From Bretschneidera sinensis (taxonomy: Eukaryota > Streptophyta > Magnoliopsida > Brassicales > Akaniaceae): 64,000 nucleotides of DNA. This document shows positions 1 through 11,061 of this stretch, piece by piece; the first letter of the stretch is position 1, and every line of letters begins with the position of its first letter. The stretch spans positions 65,428,620-65,492,619 of the forward strand of contig CM043700.1 in assembly GCA_023935145.1 (NCBI GenBank). The letters run 5' to 3'. The translations under genes were made by a program, and so were the position numbers. The notes below the pieces were generated by a model. The model was not told where the DNA came from. It saw only the letters and a list, made by a program, of their open reading frames with translations, and searched no databases.

Positions 1-790
1 TTCTGATTTGAAAGCTAAGAAAAAGAGTGTTTCCCCTATTGGCGATTAGGGAGTGGTCCTATAGGCCCACAGTGTGTGTGGAAATTCCTTGACCAAAAGT
101 TCTTAGGCATCTTCGAGCTGTTTCCTCAAGATTTATAGTATCATTCTGTTTTTTACCTCAACTTAATAGTTGGCTTGCGGGTGCCCTACCGATGTGAATT
201 GTTGGTCAATTTGCAGGTCCTGATAGAATATTTTGAACTGTTCCCCTTCGAATTGCTTCCGATTGCCGGTTACCAGCATCCTTACAATTCTGTAGCGGCA
301 GACTATTGACCTCCAGATGAAGCCCTTGGCTTTGTCTTCTAATATTCGTGCGAGCAGTTTAGCTTTTGCCAATTTGGTAAAGTAGTCGGTCGCCATGATC
401 AGAAACTTAAGTTTTTCGGGTGCTCTTGGAAATAGGTCGAGTATATCTACACCTCACATTACGAAGGGGACCGGGTTAGTTACAACAGTTAGTAGGATTG
501 CCGGGGATCGAGGGATTGGGACTTTTTTTTGGCTTTTGACACATTTCCTGATTAACTCTATGGCTTCTTTCTAGTGTTTGGGCCAGTAGTAGCCTTTCCT
601 TAGTATTTTGTGGGCTAGAGCTCACTTACCTAAATGGTTTCCACTATCCCTTCATGTACCTACCTTAGGACGTAGTCAACTTCCCTAGGTTTGAGGCAGT
701 TGAGGTAGGGCTGAGTGAGGGACCATCGATACAATCAGTCTTCGATTATACAGTAACAATCTGCCTTGGATAGGAGATTTCTTTCTTCTA
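1..790 (-). pseudogene. Integrase region of element E
   Basis: Integrase inserts the element cDNA into host DNA. The minus strand shows the zinc-binding region around 740-540 (a GNHLGK..ALAHKILRKGYYWP block and a Cys-Val-Lys-Ser stretch) and then the catalytic core at 163-400, with MATDYFTK, a Val-Thr-Gly-Asn-Arg stretch in place of the usual (S/T)DNG, and GHPQAN near its end. The first catalytic Asp is in ATDYFTK; the second has become Gly. Stops interrupt the frame on both sides of 163-396. Only the left part of the core and some C-terminal sequence remain before the window edge. Non-functional. Confidence 0.7.
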
Positions 791-829
791 CTCTAGTTTT
801 TAGGAGTTCACCTTTTTCTAAGTACTTGA

Positions 830-1810
830 CAATTAGGTCCATCTAGTTAGGCTCGTCATTTATGCCTATGACTTCTCTTTTACTCACACTTGGTTTCGAC
901 AAGATTTCGACATACGTGACTCTTGGGATGTTAGAGGTATTAGAGAAGGCTAGCTATGCTAGGGCGTCGGTGTTGGCATTCTCTGTCCTTGATCCTCGGT
1001 TTACACTGACTTCTTTGAATTTGCTCATCAGCTGCTTTGTTTTGGACAAATATTGGATCATTCATGTTCCTTTTGTCTCATATTCTCTAGTCACTTGGCT
1101 TACTTCTAGTTGAGAATTGCTTAATACCTCTAGACCTTCCACGGTCAAGGATTAAGCTAGCTTTAACCCGGCTAGGAGTGCCTTGTACTCAACTTCATTG
1201 TTCGATGCCCTAAAGTTAAAATATAAGGCGTATTCTATTGTGAACTCCTTAGGGTTGACCTGAATGAGTCCCGCATTGCTTCCTCTATCATTAGAGCCAT
1301 CTACGAAGAGTTTCCAACTCTTCTTTTCTTCTTCTTTTTTTGCTTTTTGTTCTCTTAATGCTTCTTCAAGAAACGTGCACTCGACGATGAAGTCTACCAG
1401 TGCTTGGGCCTTGATTACTAGTCAGGGCTTGAACCTAATCTCAAATTTACCTAACTCAGTTGACCACTTTACCAGCCATCTTGAGAGGTTGGGTTTTTGG
1501 AGTACTGTTCTCAAAAGATGGTCTATTAGTACGGTAATAGGGTGCGATTAGAAGTAAGGCCATAGCTTTCGAGCCGATATGACGACTGCGAATGCAAACT
1601 TTTCGAGGGGTTGGTATCTTGTTTTCACAGCTTGGAGTACTATACTTACATAGTAGATCTGTCTTTGCATCTTCTCTTCCTCTTTGATGAGGATTGAGGT
1701 GATGACTACCTCATTGGCTGCTAGGTACAAGTATAGTTCTTCTCTGTCATTTGGTTTGGTTAGGAGGAGAGGTGAACTTAAGTACCTTTTCAAGTTCTCG
1801 AACAGATGGA
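830..1810 (-). pseudogene. RT connection, RNase H and second RNase H-like domain of element E
   Basis: RNase H degrades the RNA strand during reverse transcription. The segment 1793-1548 reads KRYLSSPLLLTKP ... LYLYLAANEV ... IYYVS ... RYQPLEKFAFAVV, the end of RT and start of the first RNase H. Further along (about 1330-1130) a second RNase H-like domain shows LFVDGSN, GLIQVNP, an NNEVEYKALLAGL motif and a TVEGLEVLSNSQL stretch, as in the additional RNase H of Tat-lineage elements. Stops break all frames. The upstream RT catalytic core is missing, apparently deleted together with one side of the inserted fragment G. Confidence 0.65.
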
Positions 1811-1972
1811 CACATTGTCCCTAGAAAAAATAAAAACTAACGTAATATGGGAAAACAAAAAGTACTAAAATTAAATAAATAACAAGAAATATAAAAAAAA
1901 TTAAAATAAAAGGATAAGCTGTGGGGTGCCTCCCATGAGCTCTAAGTTTAACGTCTTCAGCCGGACCAAGCC

Positions 1973-2805
1973 TTACTTTTTCCCAAAACTAAGATTGGCA
2001 GCAACTAGCACAGGTAGTGTCTTATTCTCTCCCATATAATCATAAGTTAAGTGCTCTGGCAACTGCTTGAATTCCAAGTATGATGCCTGGACAATAGAAA
2101 GGAAAAAAATAGTATTAGTAGGCACATGAAATTCAAATGGATCAGTGTACTTACTTGAATGCTTTGGAGAAGCCTCTAGAAGGTGCACAGTTTCAATGAT
2201 GTCATCAGTAACATCCTCAGATTTTGGCTTAACATCTGATCCTTTGAAACAATGGGTGAGGGTGGTCTCCAATGGATCAATGTGATGGTCGTGAAAAACT
2301 TGCTCAACAACACCTTGTTGTCGTTCACTCAGCTCTTTAGCCAATTACCCCACTTGTACTTCCAATCTTTGAATGGCTTGTTCATACCTTGCAGTGGTTT
2401 GTCTTATCTCAGTCCGAAATTGCCTTTCCTCTACCATAAACTGATCTTGTGAGGTCATCAATTGTTGTTGCTGAGTTGCCAACTGCATCACAAGACTCTC
2501 TAGGTCGCTTTTCTTTGATTCGGGAACTGAGTGAGCTGCTTGTTGGGAGTTCCTTTGTTGCCTTTGAAAGTTCAAGGCATTTTGATCGTTGCTCCATGGG
2601 AAGTTGGGGTGAGTCTGCCATCCAGGATTATAGGTATTTGCATATATATTGTAGTTGTTCGGTCCCACATGATTTGCTTGCTCTTGATCTGCAGATGAAT
2701 ACTAAGGGCAAGTGTCAGTAGTGTGATCAAAACGAGAACATATAGCATATACCTGGAGTTGTTTGGCTCGTGGACTAGGTGAGATGTTTTGAGCAGTCAT
2801 GGCAT
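1973..2805 (-). pseudogene. Gag C-terminus fused to RT linker, element G
   Basis: Gag is the capsid/nucleocapsid protein. The minus strand shows a degenerate zinc knuckle (ICSRFDHTTDTCP, about 2745-2700), the NTYNPGWQTHPNFPWS motif typical of Athila-like gag at about 2640-2590, then a Gln-rich coiled-coil-like stretch (2530-2345). A TAA at 2345-2347 stands where VGQLAKE is expected, so CAA became TAA; the frame then continues to 1973. Its end (FKQLPEHLTYDYMGENKTLP) matches the linker at the start of RT, after which pol is cut away. The gag N-terminal core and the protease are also missing. Unable to support its own transposition. Confidence 0.65.
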
Positions 2806-2950
2806 TTATGAGCATATCTGGCTTCCTCTCCATAGCATCTAGACAAGCATATCTAGCTTCCGCCATTGGTGCTTCTCCTTTGAATGAATTAATTGAAAAG
2901 CTTAAGTGTAGCAGTTTCAGTACTGCTTATTGGGTACTCTCTGGAACTTT

Positions 2951-3030
2951 TGCGCTCGAGTGCACTAAGAACAATGCTCGATCGCACTAGGATTGCGCTC
3001 GATCGCACTAAGGAGTGCGCTCGATCGCAA
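2951..3030. repeat. Four-unit GCGCTCGATCGCA-type array in the leader of element G
   Basis: Units begin near 2951, 2975, 2995 and 3017, each a variant of GCGCTCGATCGCA with about 20-24 bp spacing and the CGATCG palindrome at its core. The same motif recurs in the LTRs of G, H and F. Here it lies between gag and the primer-binding site, not in the LTR. Confidence 0.8.
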
Positions 3031-3197
3031 TGACGACAGAAACTCCTTCTCTGCACACCTGAACAAAAACAGAAAACGAAAAGAAGGAATAAATCTGATT
3101 TTTGATAAAACTAAAAATAAAACAGAACCGAACAAAATAAAATAAAATAAAATAAAAATAACTAACGAAAATAATTCCAAAAAGAATTTAGCACAAT

Positions 3198-3214
3198 CCC
3201 CGGCAACGACGCCA
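3198..3214 (-). other. Primer-binding site of element G
   Basis: The minus strand reads TGGCGTCGTTGCCGGGG, one base off the TGGCGCCGTTGCCGGGG found in element F. It lies six bases from the LTR edge, as expected for the tRNA primer site of Athila-like elements. Confidence 0.8.
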
Positions 3215-3220
3215 GAAACT

Positions 3221-4491
3221 TGTTGGAGCAATTATCTACCTAAATAAATATGCAAATAATCGTCCTAGTTTTACTTGCAAGTGCACAAGGTCAGTAGTAG
3301 CATAGTGTGCAAGTGCGAGATCATTTCCACAGGGATTGGTGAATTTATATTTAGAATTAGTTTCACAAAGTAAAAATAGATGGGAATAAATATTGAGTTT
3401 AAACAATAATAATAAAGACACAGGGACTTGGTATCCATCACTAATCATGCTACCCCAACGAAACAATATGCCAATGCTCTATTCATGCTATGAATACTTA
3501 CTGGTTGTCAACCTAAGGGCTTGGTCCACTCCTTCGGCTATTGAATTCCCTAAGCAACAAGTTAGGCATGGTGTATACTCTAACTCTTTCTCTCTTAAGG
3601 GATTCAGCATGGTGTATACTGAGTTGTTCCTTAAGAGAGCAAAGGATCTGTGGAAATCGACAACCACACAGGACCTAGGGCTTGGTCCACTCCCGGTTTC
3701 TCATATTTATTAACCCAAGAATCCTGTGTGGATATTTTTTGTTGCTATTTTTGAACCCAGGACTCGGTCATCCAAATTGATTCAACTAACTGATCCATAC
3801 CACATGCATAAGTTGATAAGACACACACATATGAGGAATGTAAATAAAAACAGGTATTAATCAAATTAAGAATCACAACATAAGTATTGCAAAGGCACCA
3901 ATATTGAATTATTGGTTAAGCATAATTAGGGCTTCAACTAAGCCCTTCCTAAAAGTTTAAGTACACATAATAAAAATAAAGGAAAGAAGAAACCCGAGAG
4001 AAGAGTCGTCAATTCTCCTCCACAGTTTCCTTCTTCGATCTCCCCGAACAAAAACTAAATTAAAAGGAAGATACGCTCCTCAAAAGGGAGATGTTGTTTC
4101 TGTGTTTTACAGGGAAATTTATAGGGTTGTAAAGGTGCCTTGAAACCCTAATTTCCAAAATAGGTCCGGAAGAAATCTTTCCAAAACTGGCTCTACTGCC
4201 TCTCTGTGCGTGTGTGCTCGATCGCATGCTTCTGCGCTCGAGCGCATGGGTGCGCTCAAGCCTTCTATATGTGCGCGCGATTGTTTATGCGCTTGATTGT
4301 AGCCATGTTGCGCTCAATCGCACTAGCTTTTTCCAGATCTTCAGTTTTCTTCCTTTAAAGCTTCAAAATGCTTTCTTTTCTTCACAAGCCTATTAAAAAC
4401 ACAGAAAACACAAAAAGAAAGTAAAATAGAATAAAATACGTAAACAAAGAGCTTAATAAATGTAAATTAAGGGGCTTAAATGCCCCTATCA
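3221..4491 (-). repeat. LTR (5') of element G
   Basis: The plus-strand ends are TGTTGGAGCAATTATC at 3221 and TGCCCCTATCA at 4491. In minus orientation the LTR starts TGATAGGGGCATTTAAGC, similar to the TGATGAGTGCC start of the H LTR. A TATA box reads CCCTATAAATTT (minus, 4126-4115). Ending at 4491 rather than at a possible AACA at 4497 is favoured because 4492 onward translates as the continuation of E's protease. Confidence 0.7.
4205..4325. repeat. CGATCG-type array in the U3 region of the G LTR
   Basis: About six variants of GCGCTCGATCGCA (near 4215, 4235, 4252, 4272, 4290 and 4310), several decayed by transitions to CTCAAT or CTTGAT. The array lies roughly 80-200 bp upstream of this LTR's TATA box in transcription direction, the position where LTR enhancers are usually found. 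Confidence 0.75.
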
Positions 4492-4760
4492 ATAACAGTT
4501 TAGCGAGGTGAGGTCCCGACTATTACTGGTAACTCTATGCTTCCTTTTGGGTAGACTAGATCACCCGAAAACCCGTACAAAGGAAAGTTTGTTGGTTTTA
4601 AGTGTTCTTTTGATAGCTTCATCTTCTTAAAGGCATCAAAGTATAGTATATCTTAGGATGATCCGTTATCCAATAAAATTCTTTGTACTGCAAAGTTTGA
4701 AACAACCAGTGTTACAACGACAGCGTCGTCGTGTGGAAATTTTACTCCTTCGAGATCTTC
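4492..4760 (-). pseudogene. Aspartic protease region of element E
   Basis: The retroviral-type protease matures the Gag-Pol polyprotein. The minus strand reads [20 protein letters not shown] followed by DNGSS, with Asn in place of the more common D(S/T)G third position, which is usual in Tat elements. It continues with DILYFDAFKKM, PLYGFSGD and a C-terminal ELPVIVGTSPR stretch. A TAA near 4501 replaces the Gln expected after TSPR, and another stop follows DNGSS. The domain is cut at 4492 by element G. Confidence 0.65.
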
Positions 4761-4770
4761 GTCTAAGAAG

Positions 4771-6170
4771 CTAATGGTTTGATCTTACGAAGTAGGCATA
4801 TGCCTTTCCTAAGTTCAAGGATTCTTCCCCAAACACTGTCCCCTCAAAGATAGTTTGAATTATGCATATTGTGAGAGTGTTGTCCAACTTCTTTTCAGGG
4901 GATCGTTGTCTTCTATCATTTTCTTCATGTATTAGATTTTTGATCTCATCCTTCAGATGTCTGTACTCATATGTGTCATGGCCATATCCTTTTGGAAGCA
5001 ACAAAAATGACTCATATCTCTTTTTGAGGCTGGGGTCTTGATCTTGGGAGGCCATATGATGATATATTGGTTTGCTATCTCCATCATAAGGTTTTTTCTC
5101 GAGGTGTTAAGGGGTGTGTAGGTCTCATGACCTTAAGGAGCTTATGATTTTTCGCTTTTTGGAGCGTCATTCTATCCTTTTTTTTTTTGGTCATTTATGG
5201 ACTTGTGCTTTTCGGGCTCTTTTCTTTTCTTTCCTGTTACGACATCTTCTTTTCTTTTACGAAAGACTTAGTCTTCTTCCGTGATCGCGAACTCGTCTAC
5301 TTCGGTTAAAAGAAGTGGCATGGTTTGTATGGGGTATCTGGAGAGGTAATGGATAAAGTCAGAGGCTTTAAAGCTGTTGGTGAAAGCCATGATCGCCACC
5401 CTCTAATCCAACTCCCTTACTTATACCATAGCCGAGGTGAAACTTGAGATTTACTCGTAGAGACTTTCATCAATATGCTAAGTTATACTGAGCAAGCTTT
5501 CAAGGGTCCTTTTAGGACCCTGACTGCTAAAGAAATATGTTACAAACATCTCACTAAGTTCGTCAAATGATTCTATTGACCTCATAGGCAGCCTGGAGAA
5601 CTATGTCCTTGCTGTTTCCCAAAGAGTTATCGAGAATGCTTGACACTTTGCTGCTTCTGAGTAGCTGTGGATGAACATTAAGGACTTAAAAGTTTCCAAG
5701 TGGTCTATAGGGCATGTAATCCCTGTGTATTGCTCCATATGGGGCATTTTGAAGTTTAGAGGCATCTTCTCATCCATGAGCTTTTGTGAAAAGAGGTTGC
5801 CTACGAGCCTCATCTTGTCGAGGATATTTCCTCGAGTGGTTTTAATGGAGAGTTCAATTTGTTTGTTCATCTCTTTCAGCTGCTTGCTCACCTTGTCTTT
5901 TCTTATTCTTTTTGCTTTTTAGATAGGTGCAAGATTGAGATAGATTTGTCATCTAGAATAGAACATTAACTACTTTCCTGAGGACTTCGTCTACTAGGTT
6001 CTCTTCTATCTTGAGGATACCCTTGGCTTTTGTCCCAGGTTGGGGGTTTATATCTTCTTTCCGAGCTCACCTTCTTAGGTTGGAAATTTTGATGTCCAGG
6101 TGCCAGTTCGGTAGTCTTCCGGATGGTGTAAGCAGTCGGATTATGGACTGATGGTTTCAAGTCTTACTCA
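4771..6170 (-). pseudogene. Gag region of element E
   Basis: Structural Gag protein of the Tat-lineage element, in at least three fragments. The piece 6160-5966 is basic and proline-rich (KPPTWDKSQGYPQDRREPSR). The piece 5891-5601 holds the retrotransposon gag core start (LPLNFKMPHMEQYTGITCPI-type segment, then a LETFKSLMFIHSYSEAAKC stretch). The piece 5055-4771 carries the degenerate nucleocapsid region (LPKGYGHDTYEYRHLKDEI), where the Cys residues of the usual CX..H..C knuckle have become other residues. Stops separate the pieces. Confidence 0.65.
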
Positions 6171-6524
6171 TCTCGGATCACCCAAGGCATGCAATTACTT
6201 CCTTGAGTCAACGCTAGAGAGCGTTGTATTAAGCTCTACTGATAGGCTAGTTAGGGTTTACCTCAAGGGTTTCATGTTGGATTACTTGGTTCGAGTGTGA
6301 GTTGTGTTGTTGGTCGGGTAGGGCCTGCTCTTCTTTCACCTCGACTAAGTTATTACTCTCCGAGGTGTGATGAGAGTTCTACCCTTACATGAGATGAGGA
6401 GGTGATGGTAGCTTGGATAGGTTGACTTCAGAGGTTGTTTAAGTGGTATTTCTATTTTAATTTTTTTTAAGTGGTATTTTCAACAGAGATAAGATTTATA
6501 CCTTCCCACGGACAACACCAATTA

Positions 6525-6997
6525 TGTTGATGCCGAAAATAGGTTAGGTGCATTTAGGTCTAATAGGCTCTATCTTTGGGATCAAGTCTGAGTTAGTCAA
6601 ATAAAGGTCATACGTTGACTAGTTCTCATCTGGTCCAAGTTAAGTCCATGGTACCTGAAAAGGAAGCCGACCCGGAATGGTTGTCTTTGGGAAGTACTCT
6701 CTAAAATTAAGTCAGAGTACGAACTAGGGAGAGAAAAAGTAGATGTCAAAAGTATCTTGCTTATTGTTTAGAAGACCTCCTATTTATAGGGTACAGATGG
6801 GGTAGAGATTACCATTTTACCCTTGTAGTATACAGGTGTCATCTTTTGCCCCAAGGGTATATTTGTCTTACATTAGAAATAAAGCCTCTATATTGAAAGA
6901 GGTGAGCTATTTGTCATAGTGAGTGATTTTGTAGATTTAGTTTGATGTTTCATTTACTAAAAAACTGCATTATACGGTAGCATTCCTGATTTGAACA
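6525..6997 (-). repeat. Probable 5' LTR of element E
   Basis: Plus-strand ends are TGTTGATGCC at 6525 and CTGATTTGAACA at 6997, giving a TGTT..AACA inverted terminus. A degenerate primer-binding site abuts its left edge (plus-strand CCCACGGACAACACCA, 6505-6520). A TATA box (CCTATAAATA, minus, 6790-6781) lies inside. The right boundary is inferred from the terminus only, because no second copy is in the window. Confidence 0.45.
6781..6790 (-). promoter_or_regulatory. TATA box in the E LTR
   Basis: The minus strand reads CCTATAAATAGG, a canonical plant TATA box, in the middle of the inferred LTR and directed toward E's gag. Confidence 0.5.
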
Positions 6998-7339
6998 GGT
7001 GTTAACGATTGTGCTTATAGGGGTGGACCCAAGACTTTATTCTTGGGGAACCAAGGCTAACATGATTTTATTTCTTCAACTTTGCTACGCAGTAGCAATC
7101 CTAACTCTTTAAGGAAAAATAAAACACGTGTATTTGGAAAATTTTTTCATATTCTATTTCTATTTTCTTTTAACATGATGCTCAACAATTTGGATATTCT
7201 TGATATTGAAAAAACAACACTTCTTTGTTTGTTTAACATAATATTAGAGAAATTAAAAAACAATATTGTTTTTTTTATTATGTTGGAAATGTGAGAAATA
7301 ATGAAATGTTGTTTTTCAAATTATGTTCTCTTTGCATTT
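6998..7339. other. AT-rich stretch between elements E and D, no gene seen
   Basis: This gap separates two divergently oriented Tat-lineage elements. It is AT-rich with several T runs and has no protein resemblance I can name. It may be pre-insertion host DNA or filler left when the start of D's 5' LTR was lost. Confidence 0.5.
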
Positions 7340-7758
7340 ATTTCCTTTACTTTCTAGTTGTAATAAGAGTAGTTGTACTGTAATCCGAATTGTAATTCCC
7401 TATCCTCATCCCCTTTCTATGTCTATCTCAAAGTTGATCCAAGCCAATGATGAATTGAAGGCTTGACCTACATTACAATGAGCTCAAGGAGTCTATACCT
7501 TGTACTTTTAAGTTTTAACCCTGTAAACCCTTTGTATCAGAATTGCTTTCAATATCATTATATTGAATTTGTTGTTACTACGTACTTGTTATTTATGTTG
7601 TATATTAATTGCTAGATTAAATTCTTTTCTTTGAATTTATAATGGCATATCATAAAGTCCTCTCACTTGAGGCAGTACCGGATCCATCTAGAGAAGTATT
7701 GTTCCAGTCGAGTCCACTTCAACCTTGATTGACACATAAATTAAATCTTGCACCAACA
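7340..7758 (+). repeat. 5' LTR of element D, truncated at its start
   Basis: The segment TAAGAGTAGTTGTACTGTAA... to ATCTTGCACCAACA matches 48899-49310 over its full length, including the shared TTGTTGTTACTACG and GAAGTATTGTTCCAGTC stretches. Homology starts only around 7340, whereas the right LTR extends about 160 bp further upstream. The end CAACA pairs with the TGTTG start of the right copy. Confidence 0.8.
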
Positions 7759-7765
7759 AGATTTA

Positions 7766-7781
7766 TGGCGTCCATAGTGGG
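7766..7781 (+). other. Primer-binding site of element D
   Basis: TGGCGTCCATAGTGGG follows the LTR end after seven bases. It resembles the TGGCGCC..GTGGG sites of Tat-lineage elements; the priming tRNA is not certain. Confidence 0.55.
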
Positions 7782-7795
7782 AGAAAATCTAGTAT

Positions 7796-9887
7796 ATGTC
7801 AGTTACTAGATCAATGATGAAGATTCCAGCAAATCCAAAAGAAAGTCCCACTCCTTATGTCTTTGTAAATCACTTAGACAAATTGGATCAGGACATGGTA
7901 ATTACACTCCTAGATGGATATGTTGGTGGTTAACCAACATCAAACCAAGGAAGAAATAGCCCAAACAACTAGACAAGTAATTGAGTTGTAGAGCCAACAT
8001 CAACAATAGATAGCTCAATAACAAACTCAGAGCCAACATCAAATAACTCAAATTCTAGATAAGCTTAACATATTGATGCATCAAAGATCACATCATGAGG
8101 GTATTTTCCCTAGAAACAACAGTGATAGAAAAGGCTTTATGCAATATGAAATAGAATCTTCAAGGGCATTCCCCAAAGAAAGTGATTCTGACATAGCTAT
8201 AGTCTATCCTTGAGTTTTACCTAATAGTAATACAGAAACTCTTATTAGAGATTTGAATACTATATAGGTAACTAATGCAGGGACTACTACACCAACGGAA
8301 CCTCAGGTCGTGTATGCTCCACCTACCAGGGGATGATCATCCCTTGAAGTTCAATATCCTGTTAGAGTATAGAGACCACCTAGACCCATGATATAAGCAT
8401 CAGGCTATCCTCATGTCATGCTGAATCGTATGGGATTTCCCAGTATTCCACCCATTCAGTAGGTCTCCAAAGACAACCAAACATCTAGCAGGGGCAGGAT
8501 CAATCCAATATCATAGTGGTCCAACCCAATGTACCATTGGCACAACCAATCCAAACAAATGTACCATTAACACAACCAATCCAACCCAATGTACTATTGG
8601 TACAGCCAATCCAAGCCAAGTACCATTAGCTCAATCTATCCAACCCAACATAACAATGGCACAACCAAACATCCTGGGACTGGTTAGAGTTTGGCCTCAA
8701 CAAATACCACTTGAAAACCATGAGATTTATCAAGTTCCCCCAGTTCCACCATCTTATAACCTTTATAATCTTGTATGGGCTAATCAACCTCATATCCCAG
8801 ATCAAATACTGCTTACGTGGCTTGAGCAATTCAAGCATCTATATAGGCATGGGATTCATAGGGTACAGAGGCTAATTTATAGAAAGTCTTACCTCGACTC
8901 TATAGACCAATAGTTTGAATTTCTCAGAAAATATAAAATCCCTAAATTCACGACCTTTTCTAAGGATGACGAGAAAATGACCCTATAGCACACTGGACAT
9001 TTCACCATGCAATGCAAAGAATATTCTAACCACAATTTTATGAAGCTATATGTTTCCTAATTATTTGACAGGACAGGAATTCATGCGGTACAATAATCTC
9101 TCTCAAAATTCGATCATGAATTGGGATGATATGTAGGAAAGGTTTCTAACTCAATTTGCTCGAATGAGTATAAGTGTTTCCATGGCTGATTTAGTAGGGC
9201 TGAAACAACAACATGATGAGACCACTAAAGATTATCTAAGTCACTTCAAGCAGGCTCGAGCCAAGTATAATATTGGTTTGTCTAAAATCGACTATGTACA
9301 ACTAGCTCAGGATGGGTTGAGCTTTGAATTTCATAAGTAGTTTGAGGGAATGTTCTTTCATAACTTGTTTGAGCTAGTAGAAAGGGTTGCTCGATATGAG
9401 TATATACTGAAGGAAAAAGAGAAAAAGAAAACTTCATCTTATAGGACATACTATTATAATCCCATTGTAAAGGTGGATGTAACTGAGTTTGTAGGTCGAG
9501 AACCATTTATGTGTGATGCTGTGACAAAGAAACAACTCAAATGCAAGAGTCTAATCTGCTCTAATGACCTTATATTCCTTTGACATAAGTGAAGTAGATC
9601 AAATTTTTGATTTTTTGTTGTAGGCTAAGCAACTTTGATTAGTAAGGCAACACAAAATGCCCTCGAGTGAAGAGCTCAAAGGAAGAAATTTTTGCAACTG
9701 GTATAGCTCTTTTACTCACTGGACTAACAAGTGCGTCATATTTAGAAATCTAATTCAAGATAAGATAGACCGGGGCATACTAAAATTCTCCGAGAAAGAA
9801 ACAAAAACAATGCAAGTTGATACTAACCCATTTCCCGATTCGGTTAATGCAAACATACTTGCTTTAAATGTTTTTCAATTGACGTAA
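7796..9887 (+). pseudogene. Gag of element D (N-terminal, core and zinc-knuckle parts)
   Basis: The chosen start is the first ATG after the primer site (7796), giving MSVTRSMMKIPANPKES before a stop. A Gln-rich region (7940-8080), a proline-rich tandem-repeat region (8510-8800) and the gag core (about 8930-9500) follow. The core reads IPKFTTFSKDDEKM, HFTMQCKEYSN, ERFLTQFARM, LKQQHDETTKDYLS and FEGMLFHNLFELV across frames. The piece 9657-9887 carries a degenerate nucleocapsid motif (RNFCNWYSSFTHWTNKC) and NANILALNVFQL. Several stops are TAG at Gln positions (for example 9134). Confidence 0.7.
8510..8660 (+). repeat. Tandem repeat inside gag of element D
   Basis: About four units of roughly 36 bp, each like CAACCAATCCAACCCAATGT followed by ACCATTGGCA. 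They encode a VPLAQPIQPN-like motif where in frame. The units vary, so the array is old. Confidence 0.75.
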
Positions 9888-9929
9888 GACAGTAAAGAGT
9901 TTACTAATCCTTGATGTTTACTTTTAGGA

Positions 9930-11050
9930 ACAACAATGAGTACTTTACGAAAGAAGACTCAACAACAAATCTTGAAGGAATGGTATAAGGTTGGGGATCC
10001 AGAAGTCAAACTGCTAGGAGAGCCCTCAATCAAGTTTGACTATTATGTCACATACTTTAAAATGGCAAATCTTATGCTGATAGAGGAGATCAAACCCACA
10101 TAATGGGAAGATGAAGATGATGACCAACCAATAATGGTTAAAGATGAAGAGCTGAAGCCAAAAGTGGCTTTAACATTGAGACCAGAAACTAGGATCCCTA
10201 GATCAATTTTCCTAGTAACTTTATGTGACACTGAGAACATCTTATGAGCTGCTTGTCAAGAGAAAGTGGTTGAGTTGTTCATGGAATAGGTGATGGTAAA
10301 AGACCAACCAAAGGCAGAATGAAAGAAACCAGCTCGAGCAAAATGATCGCTAGCTACCCTTTGACCCACTTTAGCTTTATGAATGACCAGTGCTCGAGAA
10401 AGAACGGGCGGACATTTGCAAAAGAGAGTCCAAGTCGTTTTGAGTAGTAGGCCTTATACACTGTTGGTATTTGACTGACAAAGGGAAGAAGCAACATAAG
10501 TTGTGGTAAGGAAATCAAGAACCATGAAAGTGCCACTCACAAAACCAAGAAAATACTACCACTTTTATACCAACATGAAGGAATATCTAAAGCCGAAATA
10601 TAAATATGGCTATAACCCAAATTTCCATAACATGATTTAAACCCAGCGAAGAAGATGGCTACGCCAATAAGATGCCAAAAAAAGACAAGATATAGGAGAA
10701 GACAAACCTGGAGCATCCCAAAGAGCCAAGGAACACAAGATGCTCGAAAAAGGAGTTGAGACTCTTAGCTTAGAGGAAGAAGAAGAAGTCACTCGAGCTC
10801 AAGAGGAATGAGGGAAGAAGAGAGGCACTAGCTCTGTAGACAGGAAGAAGATAATAGTGATCTTTTCATATGGAAACGAAAATGAAGATGAAATGTACAT
10901 AGAATGAACCCTTACTCGGGATAAGGAGTTTATAATAGCTCTAAAATGTGGGTTTCATATCAACCCTATCACAAAAGAAGTCACGAATGAATGCTGGAAT
11001 CTATGGGCATCAAAGGGCCCATACATATTATAATACGGAGATAACCAATC
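9930..11050 (+). pseudogene. Gag to protease linker of element D, left copy
   Basis: This stretch lies between the zinc knuckle and the protease of D. Readable pieces include QQILKEWYKVGDPEVKLLG, YYVTYFKMANLMLIEEIKP, KPKVALTLRPETRIPR and, near the end, KKIIVIFSYGNENEDEMYIE and CGFHINPITKEVTNECWNLW. No catalytic motif is visible. The last 367 bp are duplicated at 16114-16481, where the protein continues naturally. Broken by stops. Confidence 0.6.
10684..11050 (+). repeat. Left copy of a 367-bp direct duplication flanking the composite block
   Basis: It matches 16114-16481 with scattered substitutions (for example GAGCATCCCAAAGAGCC against GAGTATCCCAAAGAGCC). It ends at ACCAATC, where the right copy continues with AATAAGGACAG but the left copy enters foreign sequence. 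Confidence 0.85.
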
Positions 11051-11061
11051 TATGGGCATCA

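Larger units (their letters stand above)
1811..4491 (-). mobile_element. Element G: Athila-like deletion derivative inserted in element E
   Basis: Reading the minus strand from 4491: LTR (4491-3221), primer-binding site (3214-3198), a short leader with CGATCG repeats, the C-terminal part of gag (about 2805-2345), a linker, then at once the conserved Athila-like post-pol motif (around 1960-1925, the stretch containing GACGTTAAACTTAGAGCTC) and 3' untranslated sequence to about 1811. RT, RNase H and integrase are absent. The right boundary is precise: the protease frame of E resumes at 4492. The left LTR is missing, together with E's RT, so a later deletion removed that junction. No target duplication can be tested. 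Confidence 0.7.
1..6997 (-). mobile_element. Element E: decayed Ty3/gypsy (Tat-lineage) retrotransposon, 5' LTR on the right, 3' end off-window
   Basis: On the minus strand the order from right to left is LTR (6525-6997), gag (about 6170-4771), protease (4760-4492), RNase H (1810-830) and integrase (790-1). Two RNase H-like segments, one of them a second domain just before integrase, point to the Tat lineage, for which a dual RNase H is known. The RT core expected between protease and RNase H is absent; an Athila-like fragment (1811-4491) sits at that point. The stretch 6171-6524 is the untranslated leader. The 3' LTR is beyond the left edge, so length and target duplication cannot be tested. 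Confidence 0.75.

Noticed and set aside
4492..4497. Extending the G LTR to the AACA at 4497 for a better inverted terminus
   Set aside because: The bases from 4492 translate as the continuation of E's protease (TSPR, then TVI), and related LTRs end in ATCA.
6998..7339. A missing first part of D's 5' LTR
   Set aside because: No match to 48741-48900 of the right LTR could be seen; treated as unrelated AT-rich DNA.
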